44,363 nucleotides of DNA, from assembly GCA_019119875.1 (NCBI GenBank), contig DWWG01000029.1, positions 1 to 44,363 of the forward strand, written 5' to 3'. A program made the translations under genes and the position numbers. Source of the DNA: Candidatus Dietzia intestinigallinarum. Its GTDB lineage: Bacteria > Actinomycetota > Actinomycetes > Mycobacteriales > Mycobacteriaceae. The notes under the pieces were generated by a model. That model made no database searches, was not told the DNA's origin, and saw nothing but the letters and a program-made list of their open reading frames with translations. Positions 25,448 through 35,117 of the stretch are shown piece after piece (the stretch's first letter is position 1; each line of letters starts with the position of its first letter).

Positions 25448-27115
25448 TCAGGGTCCGCGGACGACGTCCACGCTGTCGTTCGGGGCCGGGATGCGGGACT
25501 CCGCGTTCCGGGCACCTGGGGTCGGGGCCGCCGTCTCGTCGCTGACCTCGGCGTCCAGCGCCCGGACAACCGCACTCATGGGCGAATCGTCCGGCAGCGC
25601 GATCGGATAGTGGCCGTCGAAACAGGCGGCGCACAACTGTTCCCGGCGCTGCCCGCTGGCCTCGATCATCCCGTCCACCGAGATGTAGCCGAGGCTGTCC
25701 GCGCCGATCGCCCGGCGGACGCCCTCGAGCATCCCGTCGGTGACGTCCACACCGTTGGCGATGAGCTCGGCCGGGGTCGCGAAGTCGATCCCGTAGAAGC
25801 AGGGCCACCGCACCGGCGGGGACGCGATCCGTACGTGGACCTCCGCCGCCCCGGCCTCACGCAGCATCCGGATCAGCGCACGCTGCGTGTTACCGCGGAC
25901 GATCGAGTCGTCCACCACCACGAGCCGGCGCCCCCGGATCACCTCGCGGAGCGGGTTGAGCTTGAGCCGGATGCCCAGCTGCCGGATGGTCTGACTGGGC
26001 TGGATGAACGTACGGCCGACGTAGCCGTTCTTGGTCAGGCCCTGGGCGAACGGGATCCCCGACCCCTGGGCGTAGCCCACCGCGGCCGGGGTGCCGGACT
26101 CGGGGACCGGGATCACCAGGTCGCCCTCCGGGACCGGGTGCTCCTCGGCCAGACGGCGGCCGATCTCGACGCGCGCCGAGTTGACCGACCGCTGGTTGAT
26201 CACCGAGTCGGGCCGCGCCAGGTAGACGTACTCGAACACGCAGGTCCTGGGGGTGGCCTCGGCGAAGCGGCGGGACCGCACCCCGTCGGCGTCGATCGCG
26301 ATGAGCTCGCCCGGCTCGATGTCGCGGACGAACGCCGCACCCACGATGTCCAGAGCCGAGGTCTCGGAGGAGACCACCCAGCCGCGGTCCAGCCGGCCCA
26401 GCGCGAGCGGCCGCACCCCGTGCGGATCCCTGGCCGCGTACAGCGTGTTCTCGTCGGAGAAGGTGAAGCAGTAGGCGCCGCGCAGCCGCGGCAACAACCG
26501 GGCGGCCGCCTCCTCCAGCCCGTGCTCCTGCGCCTCGTGCGCCAGCAGCGTGCACACGATGTCCGAGTCGGAATGCGTGCTCTCGTCGGAGTAGCCGCGG
26601 ATTCCCAGCTGCTCGGCGTGACGCTTGAGCTCGACGGTGTTGACCAGGTTGCCGTTGTGACCGAGCACCACCGAACCGCCGTCGATCGTGGGGCGGAACA
26701 TCGGCTGGGCGTTGTCCCACGTGGCCGCGCCGGTCGTGGAGTAGCGGCAGTGCCCCACCGCGATGTGGCCGTGCATGGACTCCAGCGTCTTCTCGTCGAA
26801 GACCTGACTGACCAGCCCGAGATCCTTGTAGACGAGCACCTGCTCACCGTCCGCCACCGCGATCCCGGCGGCCTCCTGGCCGCGGTGCTGCAGCGCGTAC
26901 AGGCCGTAATAGGTGAGCTTGGCGACGTCCTCACCCGGCGCCCACACCCCGAAGACCCCGCACTCCTCGACCGGCCCGATGCGCTCGGTGTCGATCGGCA
27001 GACCCGCGGGCCCCGGCACCGACGGGTCCGGAAGCCCCAGCCCCACGATGGCCTTGCCGCCACCGGTGCGGCGGAGCGGCCCGGTCGGTGCCGGTCGTGA
27101 CGACGTACTCTCCAC
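25448..27115 (-). CDS. purF: Amidophosphoribosyltransferase PurF
   Basis: First committed step of purine synthesis: glutamine and PRPP give phosphoribosylamine. The 555-residue model has a propeptide, then the N-terminal nucleophile Cys52 in VEECGVFGVW (exposed by cleavage) and the glutaminase domain with GHCRYSTTG and GHNGNLVN. The PRT domain has the PRPP loop VVVDDSIVRGNT. Cys residues at the ends of the PRT domain (for example AACFDG) fit the Fe-S-containing class. GTG at 27115 is preferred because GGGAG lies 9 bases upstream; a GTG at 27133 is the alternative. Confidence 0.95.
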   Translation of the reverse strand: MESTSSRPAPTGPLRRTGGGKAIVGLGLPDPSVPGPAGLPIDTERIGPVEECGVFGVWAPGEDVAKLTYYGLYALQHRGQEAAGIAVADGEQVLVYKDLGLVSQVFDEKTLESMHGHIAVGHCRYSTTGAATWDNAQPMFRPTIDGGSVVLGHNGNLVNTVELKRHAEQLGIRGYSDESTHSDSDIVCTLLAHEAQEHGLEEAAARLLPRLRGAYCFTFSDENTLYAARDPHGVRPLALGRLDRGWVVSSETSALDIVGAAFVRDIEPGELIAIDADGVRSRRFAEATPRTCVFEYVYLARPDSVINQRSVNSARVEIGRRLAEEHPVPEGDLVIPVPESGTPAAVGYAQGSGIPFAQGLTKNGYVGRTFIQPSQTIRQLGIRLKLNPLREVIRGRRLVVVDDSIVRGNTQRALIRMLREAGAAEVHVRIASPPVRWPCFYGIDFATPAELIANGVDVTDGMLEGVRRAIGADSLGYISVDGMIEASGQRREQLCAACFDGHYPIALPDDSPMSAVVRALDAEVSDETAAPTPGARNAESRIPAPNDSVDVVRGP

Positions 27116-27260
27116 CTGCTGGTGCTCCCTCACGGATTCAGGGCGGTGTGCCCGGACGGACCCCGGTGATACCGGACAAGTCTACGTACACCGACCCCGC
27201 CGACCCCAAGTCCCGGGTGCGATCCGATCCCCCTCGCCGTGCGGAACGGTCCCGGCGCGC

Positions 27261-27680
27261 TCATGTCGCCCGCACCACGGGCAGCCCGGCCGCGACCGCC
27301 GAGGCGCGCGTCCCCGAGGCCCGCACCCGGCCCTGCGAGAGGGCCGCGTCCCAGGTGAGACGCCCGGTCGCCAGCTGCAGCCAGGTGCGTGCGTCGGTCT
27401 CCACCACGTTGGGAGGGCTGCCGCGGGTGTGCCGCGGCCCCTGAACACACTGCACCGCGGCGAACGGGGGCACACGGACCTCGACAGCTCCCCCGGGCAA
27501 CTCGGCGGCCAGGATCCCGACGGTTCCGCGCACCGCGGCCGCCAGAGCCGACCGGCCGGGCTTCGGGACCGACCCACCCCCGCCGGCCGGGTGGGAGCCG
27601 ACGGCGTCGTCGTCGTCAAGCCACGGGGCGACAGCCTCCACGGCCGCGCGAACCGCCGCGACATCGGGGACCCGGCTCAC
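27261..27680 (-). CDS. Sterol-carrier-like (SCP2-fold) small protein
   Basis: A 139-residue protein placed directly before purF, as Rv0807 is in M. tuberculosis. Conserved family blocks are VRVPPFAAVQCV and HTRGSPPNVVETDARTWLQLATG, with a C-terminal helix rich in Ala. It is usually annotated as sterol carrier family; no ligand or role is established and purine relevance is only by position. The GTG start overlaps the stop of the LssY-domain gene (GTGA), so the two are translationally coupled. A low-complexity GGGGS-like stretch lies near residue 50. Confidence 0.8.
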   Translation of the reverse strand: MSRVPDVAAVRAAVEAVAPWLDDDDAVGSHPAGGGGSVPKPGRSALAAAVRGTVGILAAELPGGAVEVRVPPFAAVQCVQGPRHTRGSPPNVVETDARTWLQLATGRLTWDAALSQGRVRASGTRASAVAAGLPVVRAT

Positions 27681-29185
27681 GGTTCGGCCCCCGCCCCGGC
27701 GTGCCGCGCCGCCCTCCGCCGCCGCCGGTCCAGCGCGGTGCGGCGGCTCCACGTACGGGTGGCGGCGCTGGTCAGCAACAGCATGATGAGCACGTTGACC
27801 GCCAGAACCGGATAGCCGCCCAGGAAGGTGTCCACCTCCGCGTCGGTGGTGACACGCCCGCACTCCGTCGAGACCGTCGAGACCACCGCCATCGCCAGCA
27901 GCCACACCCGCGGCCGCGCGTACCCCAGGAAGGTCAGCACCGCCAGCACACCCATCGCGCCGTAGACCACCCCGATGAACACCGCCAGCGCGATCACCGC
28001 CGGCACCACCTCGGACTGCTCCAGACCCGCGAACTCGTCCAGATCCACGCCGTCGACCAGATCCCGCACCGCCAGGACCAGCAACACCAGCACGGACAGA
28101 CCGACCAACGCGACACCGGCGGTCAACGCGACCGGACGGGGCAGGTCACCGGGGACCGGCGGGGTGTCGTCAGCGGGCCGGTCCGCGTCCCCCGAGGCCA
28201 CGCCGCCCTCCGCCTGCGGATCGTCGTAGCCGCGGGCCGCACGCACCACACCGACCGGAAGCTCCGCCACCGACGCCCCGGGAACCGGGACCGCGCCCAA
28301 TTCGACCACCGGCAGGTCGCCGTCGGTGCGGATCACGTCGCCTCCGCCGTTGCGGTGGTGATACCCGGTGGAGAAGTTCTCCAGCACCTGCACCGTCGCC
28401 TCGGGCACGTGGAAGAGGATCGAGTCCACGATGTAGTCCCGCTCCACGTCGATGTCCGCGTCGATCTTGTGGGTGACCTGCAGCGTGAACAGCGACAAAC
28501 CCACCGCGCGGTCATAGGTGCCGGCGCCGAGCCACTGCACGCGGTGGCCGCCGGGCAGCAGCCAGCCGTCGGGGCAGCGCCAGAACCGCACGTGATGACG
28601 CCGGGCGGCGTTGCCCTCGACCTCCTGCTGGTAGGCCAGGCACTGCCTGCGCCCGAACAGGTGCAGGGAACTCACCGGCGCCGCGGGGTAGGAACGCCGG
28701 AACACCGACGAGGCGACGATCCCCCACGAGGAACGGAGCGTGATGTCGTCGGCCAGCACCCATCCGCAGGCCGTCATGGCGACGTGGATCTGGCGGGCGG
28801 TGCCGTCGACGGCGAGGTTCACCGGATCGCCCAGCAGCCCGTCGGAGGTCCGGGTCCTCGCGATGAAGTATCCCGGCACGTACACCGACGTCAGGAGCGT
28901 CTGCAGCCGCGGCAACACCAGATAGGCCACCAGAAGCCAGAACGGCACCAGCAGGGGCAGGCTCCACGACGTGTGGTGCCACGCGTCATCCAGCAGACGC
29001 CACGCCAGCCAGACGGCCGCGGCCGTGGCGAGGATGAAGAACACGGTGTCCACCACCTGGCCGGGCAGCGGCGGGCGGACCGTGTCGTCGCGGACCTTCG
29101 ACGGCGGTCGCGCGTACACGGGTGGCGCGGCGGGCCGGGGCGCACAGGCCCTGTCGACGGCATCCGCCACCTCACTCGGAGACAT
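27677..29185 (-). CDS. LssY C-terminal domain membrane protein
   Basis: 502 residues. Two N-terminal membrane helices (about 44-65 and 72-95) precede a soluble LssY_C-type domain. This contains GWVLADDITLRSSWGIV, YPAAPVSSLHLFGRRQCLAYQQEVEG and RHHVRFWRCP, and is followed by an Asp/Pro-rich linker and about four C-terminal helices. LssY_C domains occur alone or fused to PAP2 lipid phosphatases; their role is unknown, but envelope lipid handling is plausible. TATCGT lies 6 bases before the ATG, predicting a leaderless mRNA. Its stop overlaps the next gene by GTGA. Confidence 0.82.
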   Translation of the reverse strand: MSPSEVADAVDRACAPRPAAPPVYARPPSKVRDDTVRPPLPGQVVDTVFFILATAAAVWLAWRLLDDAWHHTSWSLPLLVPFWLLVAYLVLPRLQTLLTSVYVPGYFIARTRTSDGLLGDPVNLAVDGTARQIHVAMTACGWVLADDITLRSSWGIVASSVFRRSYPAAPVSSLHLFGRRQCLAYQQEVEGNAARRHHVRFWRCPDGWLLPGGHRVQWLGAGTYDRAVGLSLFTLQVTHKIDADIDVERDYIVDSILFHVPEATVQVLENFSTGYHHRNGGGDVIRTDGDLPVVELGAVPVPGASVAELPVGVVRAARGYDDPQAEGGVASGDADRPADDTPPVPGDLPRPVALTAGVALVGLSVLVLLVLAVRDLVDGVDLDEFAGLEQSEVVPAVIALAVFIGVVYGAMGVLAVLTFLGYARPRVWLLAMAVVSTVSTECGRVTTDAEVDTFLGGYPVLAVNVLIMLLLTSAATRTWSRRTALDRRRRRAARHAGAGAEP

Positions 29186-29191
29186 ACCCCG

Positions 29192-29197
29192 ACGATA
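29192..29197 (-). promoter_or_regulatory. -10 hexamer of the LssY-domain gene, predicted leaderless
   Basis: TATCGT on minus, 6 bases before the ATG at 29185. Confidence 0.5.
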
Positions 29198-29261
29198 GCC
29201 CCCGACCCGGACGTGGGCGCCCCAACCGCCGCAGCCCCGGGCCGTCCGGCGCCGCGGACGA

Positions 29262-29930
29262 TCAGGGGGTGCGGTAATCGCGCTTACGGAGCCAGACGGT
29301 CGCGACCAGCGCGACGATCACCACCACCGCCGCCACGCCCAGCACCGCCACTCCGACGTACACCTGCAGGACCGCACCCAGCACACCACCGCACACCAGC
29401 GAGGACCACAGAGCCACCTGCTGACGGTACGGGGCCCACGAACCGCCGAACAGTGCATCGACCAGGCGGTGGGCGGATTTGACCACCGCGCCCGTCATGT
29501 AGGTGACCCCGAGCGAGACCTCGCCCCGATTGTGGAAGACCGAGTTCATGGCGCCCATCGCGGCCGCGACCACCGCCAGGCCCACCGGCACCCCCAGGAC
29601 CGCGGCGGAGGTGACCAGCTGCAACGTCAGCGCGGTGAGCAGGAGCAACGTCACGAGACCGAGCACCGCCGGCCGGTCGTCGAGATTGCGCCGGCGGGTG
29701 ACCAGGGCGCCGCCGGCGGCGCCGAGGAAGAACGAGACCAGCACCACCGCGGCGATGCCCGCGCCGCCGAGATCGCCCTCGGCCAGGCTCACGACCATCC
29801 GGGTGGAGTTACCGCTCATGAACGACACGAAGTAACCGCCCACCTCGAGGAATCCGACGGCGTCGACGAATCCCGCGGTGGCGGCGAGAACCACCGCGAG
29901 AGCCTTCTCCCGTCTACGCAGGTCCAGCAT
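29262..29930 (-). CDS. DUF1275 (YoaK-like) membrane protein
   Basis: 222 residues with about six hydrophobic helices. Family marks are ATAGFVDAVGFLEVGGYFVSFMSGNSTRM near the N terminus, AAMGAMNSVFHNRGEVSLGVTYMTGAVV in the middle and a basic C-terminal tail. DUF1275 proteins are inner-membrane proteins of unknown transport or signalling role. Start at 29930 is the only one giving a full first helix; a weak GGAG lies upstream. It follows purL by 48 bases on the same strand and may be read from the purL transcript. Confidence 0.85.
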   Translation of the reverse strand: MLDLRRREKALAVVLAATAGFVDAVGFLEVGGYFVSFMSGNSTRMVVSLAEGDLGGAGIAAVVLVSFFLGAAGGALVTRRRNLDDRPAVLGLVTLLLLTALTLQLVTSAAVLGVPVGLAVVAAAMGAMNSVFHNRGEVSLGVTYMTGAVVKSAHRLVDALFGGSWAPYRQQVALWSSLVCGGVLGAVLQVYVGVAVLGVAAVVVIVALVATVWLRKRDYRTP

Positions 29931-29978
29931 CGACCCGGCTCCGCCCCACGACCCGGTTCACCGTACGACGGGGCCCGG

Positions 29979-32279
29979 TCAGGACTGCACGTGGCCGAAC
30001 AGCGCCGGCAGCGTCCCCTCGTGGGCGGCGCGCAGCTCGTCCACGGAGAGGGTGAACTGGTCCTGGACCTCGAACGTGTCCGAGTCGGTGTCGGTCACGC
30101 CGATCCGGGTGTGCGGGATGTTCTGCGCGGTGAGCATCTGCTGGAAGCGGATCTCCTCGCCGCGGGGCACGGACACGATCACACGACCGGCCGACTCGGA
30201 GAACAGCCACACGAACGGGTCCGCATCGGCCGGCAGCACGACCCGCAGGCCGCACTCGCCCGCCAGCGCCGACTCGACCAGCGCCTGGGCGAGACCGCCC
30301 TCGGACAGGTCGTGAGCGCCGGTGATGAGACCGTCCCTGGAGGCGGTGGTGAGGATCCTGCCGAGGGTGGCCTCCCACGCCAGGTCGACGGTCGGCGGCA
30401 TGCCACCGAGGTGATCGTGGGCGACCTGCGCCCAGATCGAGCCGTCCAGCTCGTCGCGGGTCTCGCCCAACAGGTAGATGCTCTCGCCCGGGGTGTCACC
30501 GAACGCGGTCGGGGTGCGGCGGGCCACGTCGTCGATCACGCCGAGCACACCCACCACGGGGGTCGGCAGGATGGGGGTGGTGCCGGTCTGGTTGTAGAAC
30601 GAGACGTTGCCGCCGGTGACGGGGATGCCGAGCTCTGCGCAGCCGTCCGCCAGTCCGTGGACGGCCTCGCGGAACTGCCACATCACGGCCGGGTCCTCCG
30701 GCGAACCGAAGTTGAGGCAGTTGGTCACGGCGACCGGGGTGGCACCGGTGACGGCCACGTTGCGGTAGGCCTCCGCCAACGCCAGCCGGGCCCCGGTGTA
30801 CGGGTCGAGCCGGGTGTAGCGGCCCGAGGCGTCGGTCGCCAGCGCGATCCCGCGCCCGGACTCCTCGTCGATGCGCAGGACGCCACCGTCGGCGTTCTCC
30901 GCCAGGATCGTGTTGCCGCGCACGTAGCGGTCGTACTGGTCGGTGATGAAGCCGCGCGAGCACAGTGCCGGGCTGGAGACCATGTCCAGCAGCGTCTGGC
31001 GCAGCTCGTCGCCCGTGGACGGGCGCTTGAGGTTCGCGGTGGTGTCGGCCTGCAGGGCGTCCTGGTCGGCCGGGCGCTCGACGGGCCGCTGATAGACCGG
31101 GCCGTCGTCGGCGATGGTCTCGGGCGGGGCGTCCAGGACCGTCTCGCCCCGGAACTCGATCGTCAGGCGGTCACTGTCGGTGACCTCGCCGATGTCGGTG
31201 GCGAGCACGTCCCAGCGGCGGCACACCTCCATGAACGCGTCGACGTTCTCCGGCGCCACGACCGCGCACATGCGCTCCTGCGACTCGCTGGAGAGGATCT
31301 CCGCCGCGGTCATGCCCTCGGCGCGCAGCGGGACGTTGTCCAGCACGACGTGCATGCCACCGTCGCCGGCGGCAGCGAGCTCGGAGGTGACACACGCCAA
31401 CCCGCCGCCACCGAGGTCCTGGATGCCCACCACCAGCTCCTCCCGGTAGAGCTCGAGGCAGCACTCGATGAGCACCTTCTCCGCGAACGGGTCGCCCACC
31501 TGCACGCTCGGCAGCTTGCGGGGCTTGACCGGGTCGCCGTTCGAGTCCACCTCGAAGCTCTCCGAGGCCAGGACCGAGACGCCACCGATGCCGTCGAGAC
31601 CCGTGCGGGCGCCGAACAGGATGATGCGGTTGCCGGTGCCGGAGGCGAACGCCAGTTGCAGGTCCTCGACCCGCATCACCCCGGCGCACAACGCGTTCAC
31701 CAGCGGGTTGTGGGCGTAGGACTGGTCGAAGACCGTCTCGCCGCCGAGGTTGGGCAGACCGAGGCAGTTGCCGTACCCGCCGATGCCGGCCACCACACCG
31801 GGCAGCACCCGCTGGGTGTCGTCGGCATCCGCGGGGCCGAAGCGCAGCTGGTCCATGACGGCCACCGGGCGGGCGCCCATCGCCATGATGTCGCGCACGA
31901 TGCCGCCGACGCCGGTCGCGGCGCCCTGATAGGGCTCGATGTACGACGGGCTGTTGTGGGACTCGACCTTGAAGGTCACCGCCCAGCCGTCGCCGATGTC
32001 CACCACGCCGGCGTTCTCCCCGATGCCGGCGAGCATGGCCGACCGCATCTCCTCCGTGGTGGTCTCGCCGAAGTAGCGGAGGTGCACCTTCGACGACTTG
32101 TACGAGCAGTGCTCCGACCACATGACGGAGTACACGGCCAGCTCGGCATCGGTGGGGCGCCGACCCAGGATCTCGCGTATCCGTGCGTACTCGTCCTCCT
32201 TGAGGCCGAGCTCGGCCCACGGCTGGGCGAGATCAGGGGTGGCGGCTGCGTTCGCGGTCGAGTCGACGAGATCGGTCAC
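29979..32279 (-). CDS. purL: Phosphoribosylformylglycinamidine synthase subunit PurL
   Basis: Fourth purine step: converts FGAR to FGAM using ATP and ammonia from PurQ, in a complex with PurS. The 766-residue protein is the small-type PurL and needs the purS and purQ genes found 2.5 kb away. Marks are [62 protein letters not shown] and the second-half [10 protein letters not shown] and [14 protein letters not shown] at 32279 is chosen: homology begins soon after, and TAGACT lies 7 bases upstream. The open frame upstream of it crosses another gene. Confidence 0.97.
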   Translation of the reverse strand: MTDLVDSTANAAATPDLAQPWAELGLKEDEYARIREILGRRPTDAELAVYSVMWSEHCSYKSSKVHLRYFGETTTEEMRSAMLAGIGENAGVVDIGDGWAVTFKVESHNSPSYIEPYQGAATGVGGIVRDIMAMGARPVAVMDQLRFGPADADDTQRVLPGVVAGIGGYGNCLGLPNLGGETVFDQSYAHNPLVNALCAGVMRVEDLQLAFASGTGNRIILFGARTGLDGIGGVSVLASESFEVDSNGDPVKPRKLPSVQVGDPFAEKVLIECCLELYREELVVGIQDLGGGGLACVTSELAAAGDGGMHVVLDNVPLRAEGMTAAEILSSESQERMCAVVAPENVDAFMEVCRRWDVLATDIGEVTDSDRLTIEFRGETVLDAPPETIADDGPVYQRPVERPADQDALQADTTANLKRPSTGDELRQTLLDMVSSPALCSRGFITDQYDRYVRGNTILAENADGGVLRIDEESGRGIALATDASGRYTRLDPYTGARLALAEAYRNVAVTGATPVAVTNCLNFGSPEDPAVMWQFREAVHGLADGCAELGIPVTGGNVSFYNQTGTTPILPTPVVGVLGVIDDVARRTPTAFGDTPGESIYLLGETRDELDGSIWAQVAHDHLGGMPPTVDLAWEATLGRILTTASRDGLITGAHDLSEGGLAQALVESALAGECGLRVVLPADADPFVWLFSESAGRVIVSVPRGEEIRFQQMLTAQNIPHTRIGVTDTDSDTFEVQDQFTLSVDELRAAHEGTLPALFGHVQS

Positions 32280-32286
32280 GGCGCCG

Positions 32287-32292
32287 AGTCTA
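32287..32292 (-). promoter_or_regulatory. -10 hexamer of purL, predicted leaderless
   Basis: TAGACT on minus, 7 bases before the GTG at 32279. Confidence 0.6.
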
Positions 32293-32371
32293 GTCGGGAT
32301 CGCCGCACCGACGAATCCGCTCCCGTCGCGGGGTTGGTCGGGTCGCCGCGCGGGCGGGACCCCGCCGCCCG

Positions 32372-33595
32372 CTACGCGGACAGGACCTCGAACGTCAGGC
32401 CACCGCGCTCGACCCGCTCCAGCAGGGCGTCTCCCATCGCCTGCGCGGTGGTGAGCTGCCCCGACAGTGCCGGCAGATCGTCGAACGCCAGACACAGGCC
32501 GGATTCGGCGAGCATCATCGACGTCTCGGTGTAGCCGGGATCGCCGCCGGAGACCCGGGTGATGACCCGCCTGCCGCCGGCCAGCGCCACGAACGTGACG
32601 TCGAACGAGGACCGGGCGCGACGCGACTCGCTGGGCCCGGCACCCCGCTCGATGCGCTTCAGGATCTGGGAGCGGAGGGGGCCGACCTGGGAGCCCAGGG
32701 CGATCGCCCCCACGCCGACCATCCCGACGGTGGCCGTGACGGGTGAGCCGACCGAGGCGTAGTGGGTGTAGGTGAAGTCCGGCCCGTAACTGTCGAGCGC
32801 GGCGGCCGAGCGCAGGATGACCTGCGGATCGATCGTCGGCAGCGGTACGAGCCACCGCTCCAGCACGTCGTCGCGGTGGGGGCGGCCCTGCACGGACTTG
32901 ATCCGGCGGCCGGGCACCCCGCCCTCCTTCCGGCGCCGCTTCCTGGCGACCCTTGCGGCCTCCCGCAGGCGGGCGAACTGGCCGATCGCCGAATGGAACG
33001 TGCCACCGGAGAACTGCGCGTCGGCGTGCACCGCCCCGTAGATCACCACCGGCACGCCCTCCGGGACCTGCTTCATGGTGTAGAACACGCCCAGGTCGTG
33101 CGGGATGGAGTCGAAGCCACAGGCGTGCACGAGGCGGGCTCCGGAGGCCTGCGCCGCGTCGTGGTACTCGAGGTACATCCGGTCGACGAACTCGGGCTCG
33201 CCGGTCAGGTCCACATAGTCGGTGCCGGCCTCGGCGCAGGCGGCGACCAGCGGCTCACCGTACTCGAGGTACGGCCCGACGGTCGTGATGAGCACCCGCG
33301 TCGACCGGACCATCTCGGCCAACGAGGCCGTGTCCTGGGTGTCGGCCACCACGATGCCCGGCGCGGGGACCTCCGGCATCTCCGAGGCGAGCCGCGCGGC
33401 CACAGCGTCGAGCTTGGTGCGGTTACGGCCGGCCACCGCCCAGGAGCCCCCCTCGGGCATGTTCCGCAACAGGTAGTCGGCCACCAGTCCCCCGGTGAAC
33501 CCGGTCGCGCCGTACAGGATGATGTCGAACGACCGGTCGGATGCGTCCCGGGCTCCGGTGCCTGTGGATTCGGGCTGGTTGGTGGTTTCGCTCAT
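32372..33595 (-). CDS. Saccharopine dehydrogenase-like NAD(P)-binding oxidoreductase (trans-enoyl reductase type)
   Basis: 407 residues. The N-terminal Rossmann segment [20 protein letters not shown] starts at about residue 23, with [41 protein letters not shown] and [15 protein letters not shown]. This matches mycobacterial saccharopine-dehydrogenase-like proteins (Rv2449c; trans-acting enoyl reductase Rv2953). Lysine metabolism is not implied. The substrate is probably a lipid intermediate, but nothing nearby proves it. The first 20 residues are low-complexity. A TAGAAC hexamer lies 6 bases before the ATG at 33595, a weak leaderless match. The gene sits upstream of purL, with 92 bases between. 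Confidence 0.85.
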   Translation of the reverse strand: MSETTNQPESTGTGARDASDRSFDIILYGATGFTGGLVADYLLRNMPEGGSWAVAGRNRTKLDAVAARLASEMPEVPAPGIVVADTQDTASLAEMVRSTRVLITTVGPYLEYGEPLVAACAEAGTDYVDLTGEPEFVDRMYLEYHDAAQASGARLVHACGFDSIPHDLGVFYTMKQVPEGVPVVIYGAVHADAQFSGGTFHSAIGQFARLREAARVARKRRRKEGGVPGRRIKSVQGRPHRDDVLERWLVPLPTIDPQVILRSAAALDSYGPDFTYTHYASVGSPVTATVGMVGVGAIALGSQVGPLRSQILKRIERGAGPSESRRARSSFDVTFVALAGGRRVITRVSGGDPGYTETSMMLAESGLCLAFDDLPALSGQLTTAQAMGDALLERVERGGLTFEVLSA

Positions 33596-33761
33596 CCCAC
33601 GGTTCTACCGCATCCGGCGCGATCCGCTTCCGGTCCGGCGCGGACGCCGGTCACCGAGGTTTCCCGGACACACGGCCGGTGCCCGGACCGGCCTCTCCCC
33701 GACCCCCGGTCGTGAGCTTTCGTTCACATTCCTGAAAAGATGAGACTCCGTATAGGTTTCA

Positions 33762-33767
33762 TAGAAT
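33762..33767 (+). promoter_or_regulatory. Probable -10 element of the 61-residue peptide gene
   Basis: TAGAAT in a locally AT-rich stretch (33720-33770) that stands out in this GC-rich region. TATAGG at 33751-33756 is an alternative. The predicted leader is about 48 bases and ends with GAAGGGAG at 33808-33815, 6 bases before the GTG. Confidence 0.5.
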
Positions 33768-33821
33768 GATGGGGCGCAGCGAGGGCCATCCGGGTCATCG
33801 CCCACCCGAAGGGAGAACCCT

Positions 33822-34007
33822 GTGGACCTCACAGGCTCGATCGCAGAAGTCACCGTCCCGCTCAGCATGGACATGGCGGGAAGCCTGGGCGCAGGCATCG
33901 GATCGTCCGCTGTCGACACCCTCCTCGCGCTTCCGTTCTACCTCGCCAACCAGGCCCTCGGGATCATCGGCGCGTTCGGCGCGGACCTCGGCAGCTCCGG
34001 CTTCTGA
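33822..34007 (+). CDS. 61-residue acidic peptide without basic residues, possible small porin-like envelope protein
   Basis: Unknown product beginning MDLTGSIAEVTVPLSMDMAG and ending IIGAFGADLGSSGF. It has five acidic residues (Asp2, Glu9, Asp17, Asp32, Asp55), no Lys, Arg or His, seven Ser and a hydrophobic middle (LLALPFYLANQALGII), with no Sec signal. Size, acidity, lack of a signal and Ser near the C terminus resemble PorH/PorA of Corynebacterium, short acidic channel formers that can be O-mycoloylated on Ser; this is analogy, not proven homology. The gene has a strong ribosome site (GAAGGGAG, spacing 6), an AT-rich promoter and a perfect hairpin after the stop, so high expression is expected. 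It stands alone on plus between the sacch-DH-like gene and purQ. Confidence 0.8.
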   Translation: MDLTGSIAEVTVPLSMDMAGSLGAGIGSSAVDTLLALPFYLANQALGIIGAFGADLGSSGF

Positions 34008-34018
34008 CAGTCCAGTAA

Positions 34019-34064
34019 ATGTGGAAGCGCCCGCCGACCCGGTCGCCGGCGGGCGCTTCCACAT
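34019..34064 (+). terminator. Strong hairpin after the 61-residue peptide gene
   Basis: Perfect 18-bp stem (34019-34036 with 34047-34064), 10-base loop, 11 bases after the stop. It also lies 33 bases past the purQ end on the other strand and can serve both. Confidence 0.85.
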
Positions 34065-34096
34065 GTCCGACCCCGGTGGCCGAACAGATCACCCGG

Positions 34097-34774
34097 TCAG
34101 GCTGTGACCGTCGCGTCGAGCACCGACAGGAACAGCCCCAGCCCGTCGTCGGACGGCCCGGTCAGCGGGTCGATCGCGTGCTCGGGGTGCGGCATGAGCC
34201 CCAACACGCGCCCGTTGGCGGAGGAGATGCCGGCGATCTTGTTGGTGGAGCCGTTGGGCGCCTCACCCGCGTAGCGGAACACCACGCGCCCGTCACCCTC
34301 GAGCTGCTCGATGGTCTCGGCCGAGGCCATGTAGCGACCCTCTCCGGACTTGAGGGGGATGAGGATCTCGGCACCCGTGTCATACCGCGAGGTCCAGACG
34401 GTGTCGGTGTTCTCGACACGCAGCCATTCGTCCCGGCAGATGAAGTGCATGTCGCGGTTGCGGCCCAGGGCGCCGGGCAGCAGGCCGGCCTCGCACAGGA
34501 TCTGGAAGCCGTTGCAGATGCCGAGCACCGGCATGCCGCCCTCGGCGGCCGTGATGACCTCGCCCATGACGGGGGCCATGGAGGCGATCGCGCCGCAGCG
34601 CAGGTAGTCGCCGTAGGAGAAGCCGCCGGGCACCACCACGGCGTCGACGCCCTTGAGGTCGGCGTCGGCGTGCCAGAGGGATACGGCCTCGGCGCCGGAG
34701 CGGGTCACGGCGCGGGCGGCGTCCACATCGTCGAGGGTGCCGGGGAAGGTGATGATCCCGATCCGGGCGCTCAC
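34097..34774 (-). CDS. purQ: Phosphoribosylformylglycinamidine synthase subunit PurQ
   Basis: Glutaminase subunit that supplies ammonia to PurL. The 225-residue class I amidotransferase has the nucleophile Cys87 in [26 protein letters not shown] (oxyanion region) and the His-Glu pair in [11 protein letters not shown]. The GTG start overlaps the purS stop (GTGA). It is separated from purL by the 61-residue peptide gene and the sacch-DH-like gene. Confidence 0.97.
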   Translation of the reverse strand: MSARIGIITFPGTLDDVDAARAVTRSGAEAVSLWHADADLKGVDAVVVPGGFSYGDYLRCGAIASMAPVMGEVITAAEGGMPVLGICNGFQILCEAGLLPGALGRNRDMHFICRDEWLRVENTDTVWTSRYDTGAEILIPLKSGEGRYMASAETIEQLEGDGRVVFRYAGEAPNGSTNKIAGISSANGRVLGLMPHPEHAIDPLTGPSDDGLGLFLSVLDATVTA

Positions 34775-35016
34775 GCCAGAACCTCCGTGCGCACGACCTT
34801 CCAGTCCTCGATCACGGTGTTGGCGAGCAGGGACGAGGCGATCTCCTCCAGCTCGGCGTCCGACACGTCGTCCGAGACCTCGAGCTCGAACCGCTTGCCC
34901 TGGCGGACGTCGGTGACACCGCCGTGCCCCAGGCGCCCCAGGGCCCGGTGGATGGCCTGACCCTGCGGGTCGAGGATTTCGGCCTTGGGCATGACTTCGA
35001 CGACGACTCGGGCCAC
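34771..35016 (-). CDS. purS: Phosphoribosylformylglycinamidine synthase subunit PurS
   Basis: Small structural subunit that joins PurQ to PurL. The 81-residue product has the family pattern [30 protein letters not shown] and [12 protein letters not shown] at 35016 is chosen over the longer frame because of family length and GAGGAG 9 bases upstream. It overlaps purQ by GTGA. Confidence 0.95.
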   Translation of the reverse strand: MARVVVEVMPKAEILDPQGQAIHRALGRLGHGGVTDVRQGKRFELEVSDDVSDAELEEIASSLLANTVIEDWKVVRTEVLA

Positions 35017-35117
35017 GGTGGGAACTCCTCGTTCGGGCTGGTTCACGGATAATCGGTCCCGGTCGGGCCGGGCCTCACCCGCCGATCCTACCCGGCTGCG
35101 GGCGGGGCACCGAACGC

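Noticed and set aside
27116-27260. Purine riboswitch or PurR-type operator before purF
   Set aside because: No purine aptamer fold or convincing operator was seen; only loose -10-like hexamers are present.
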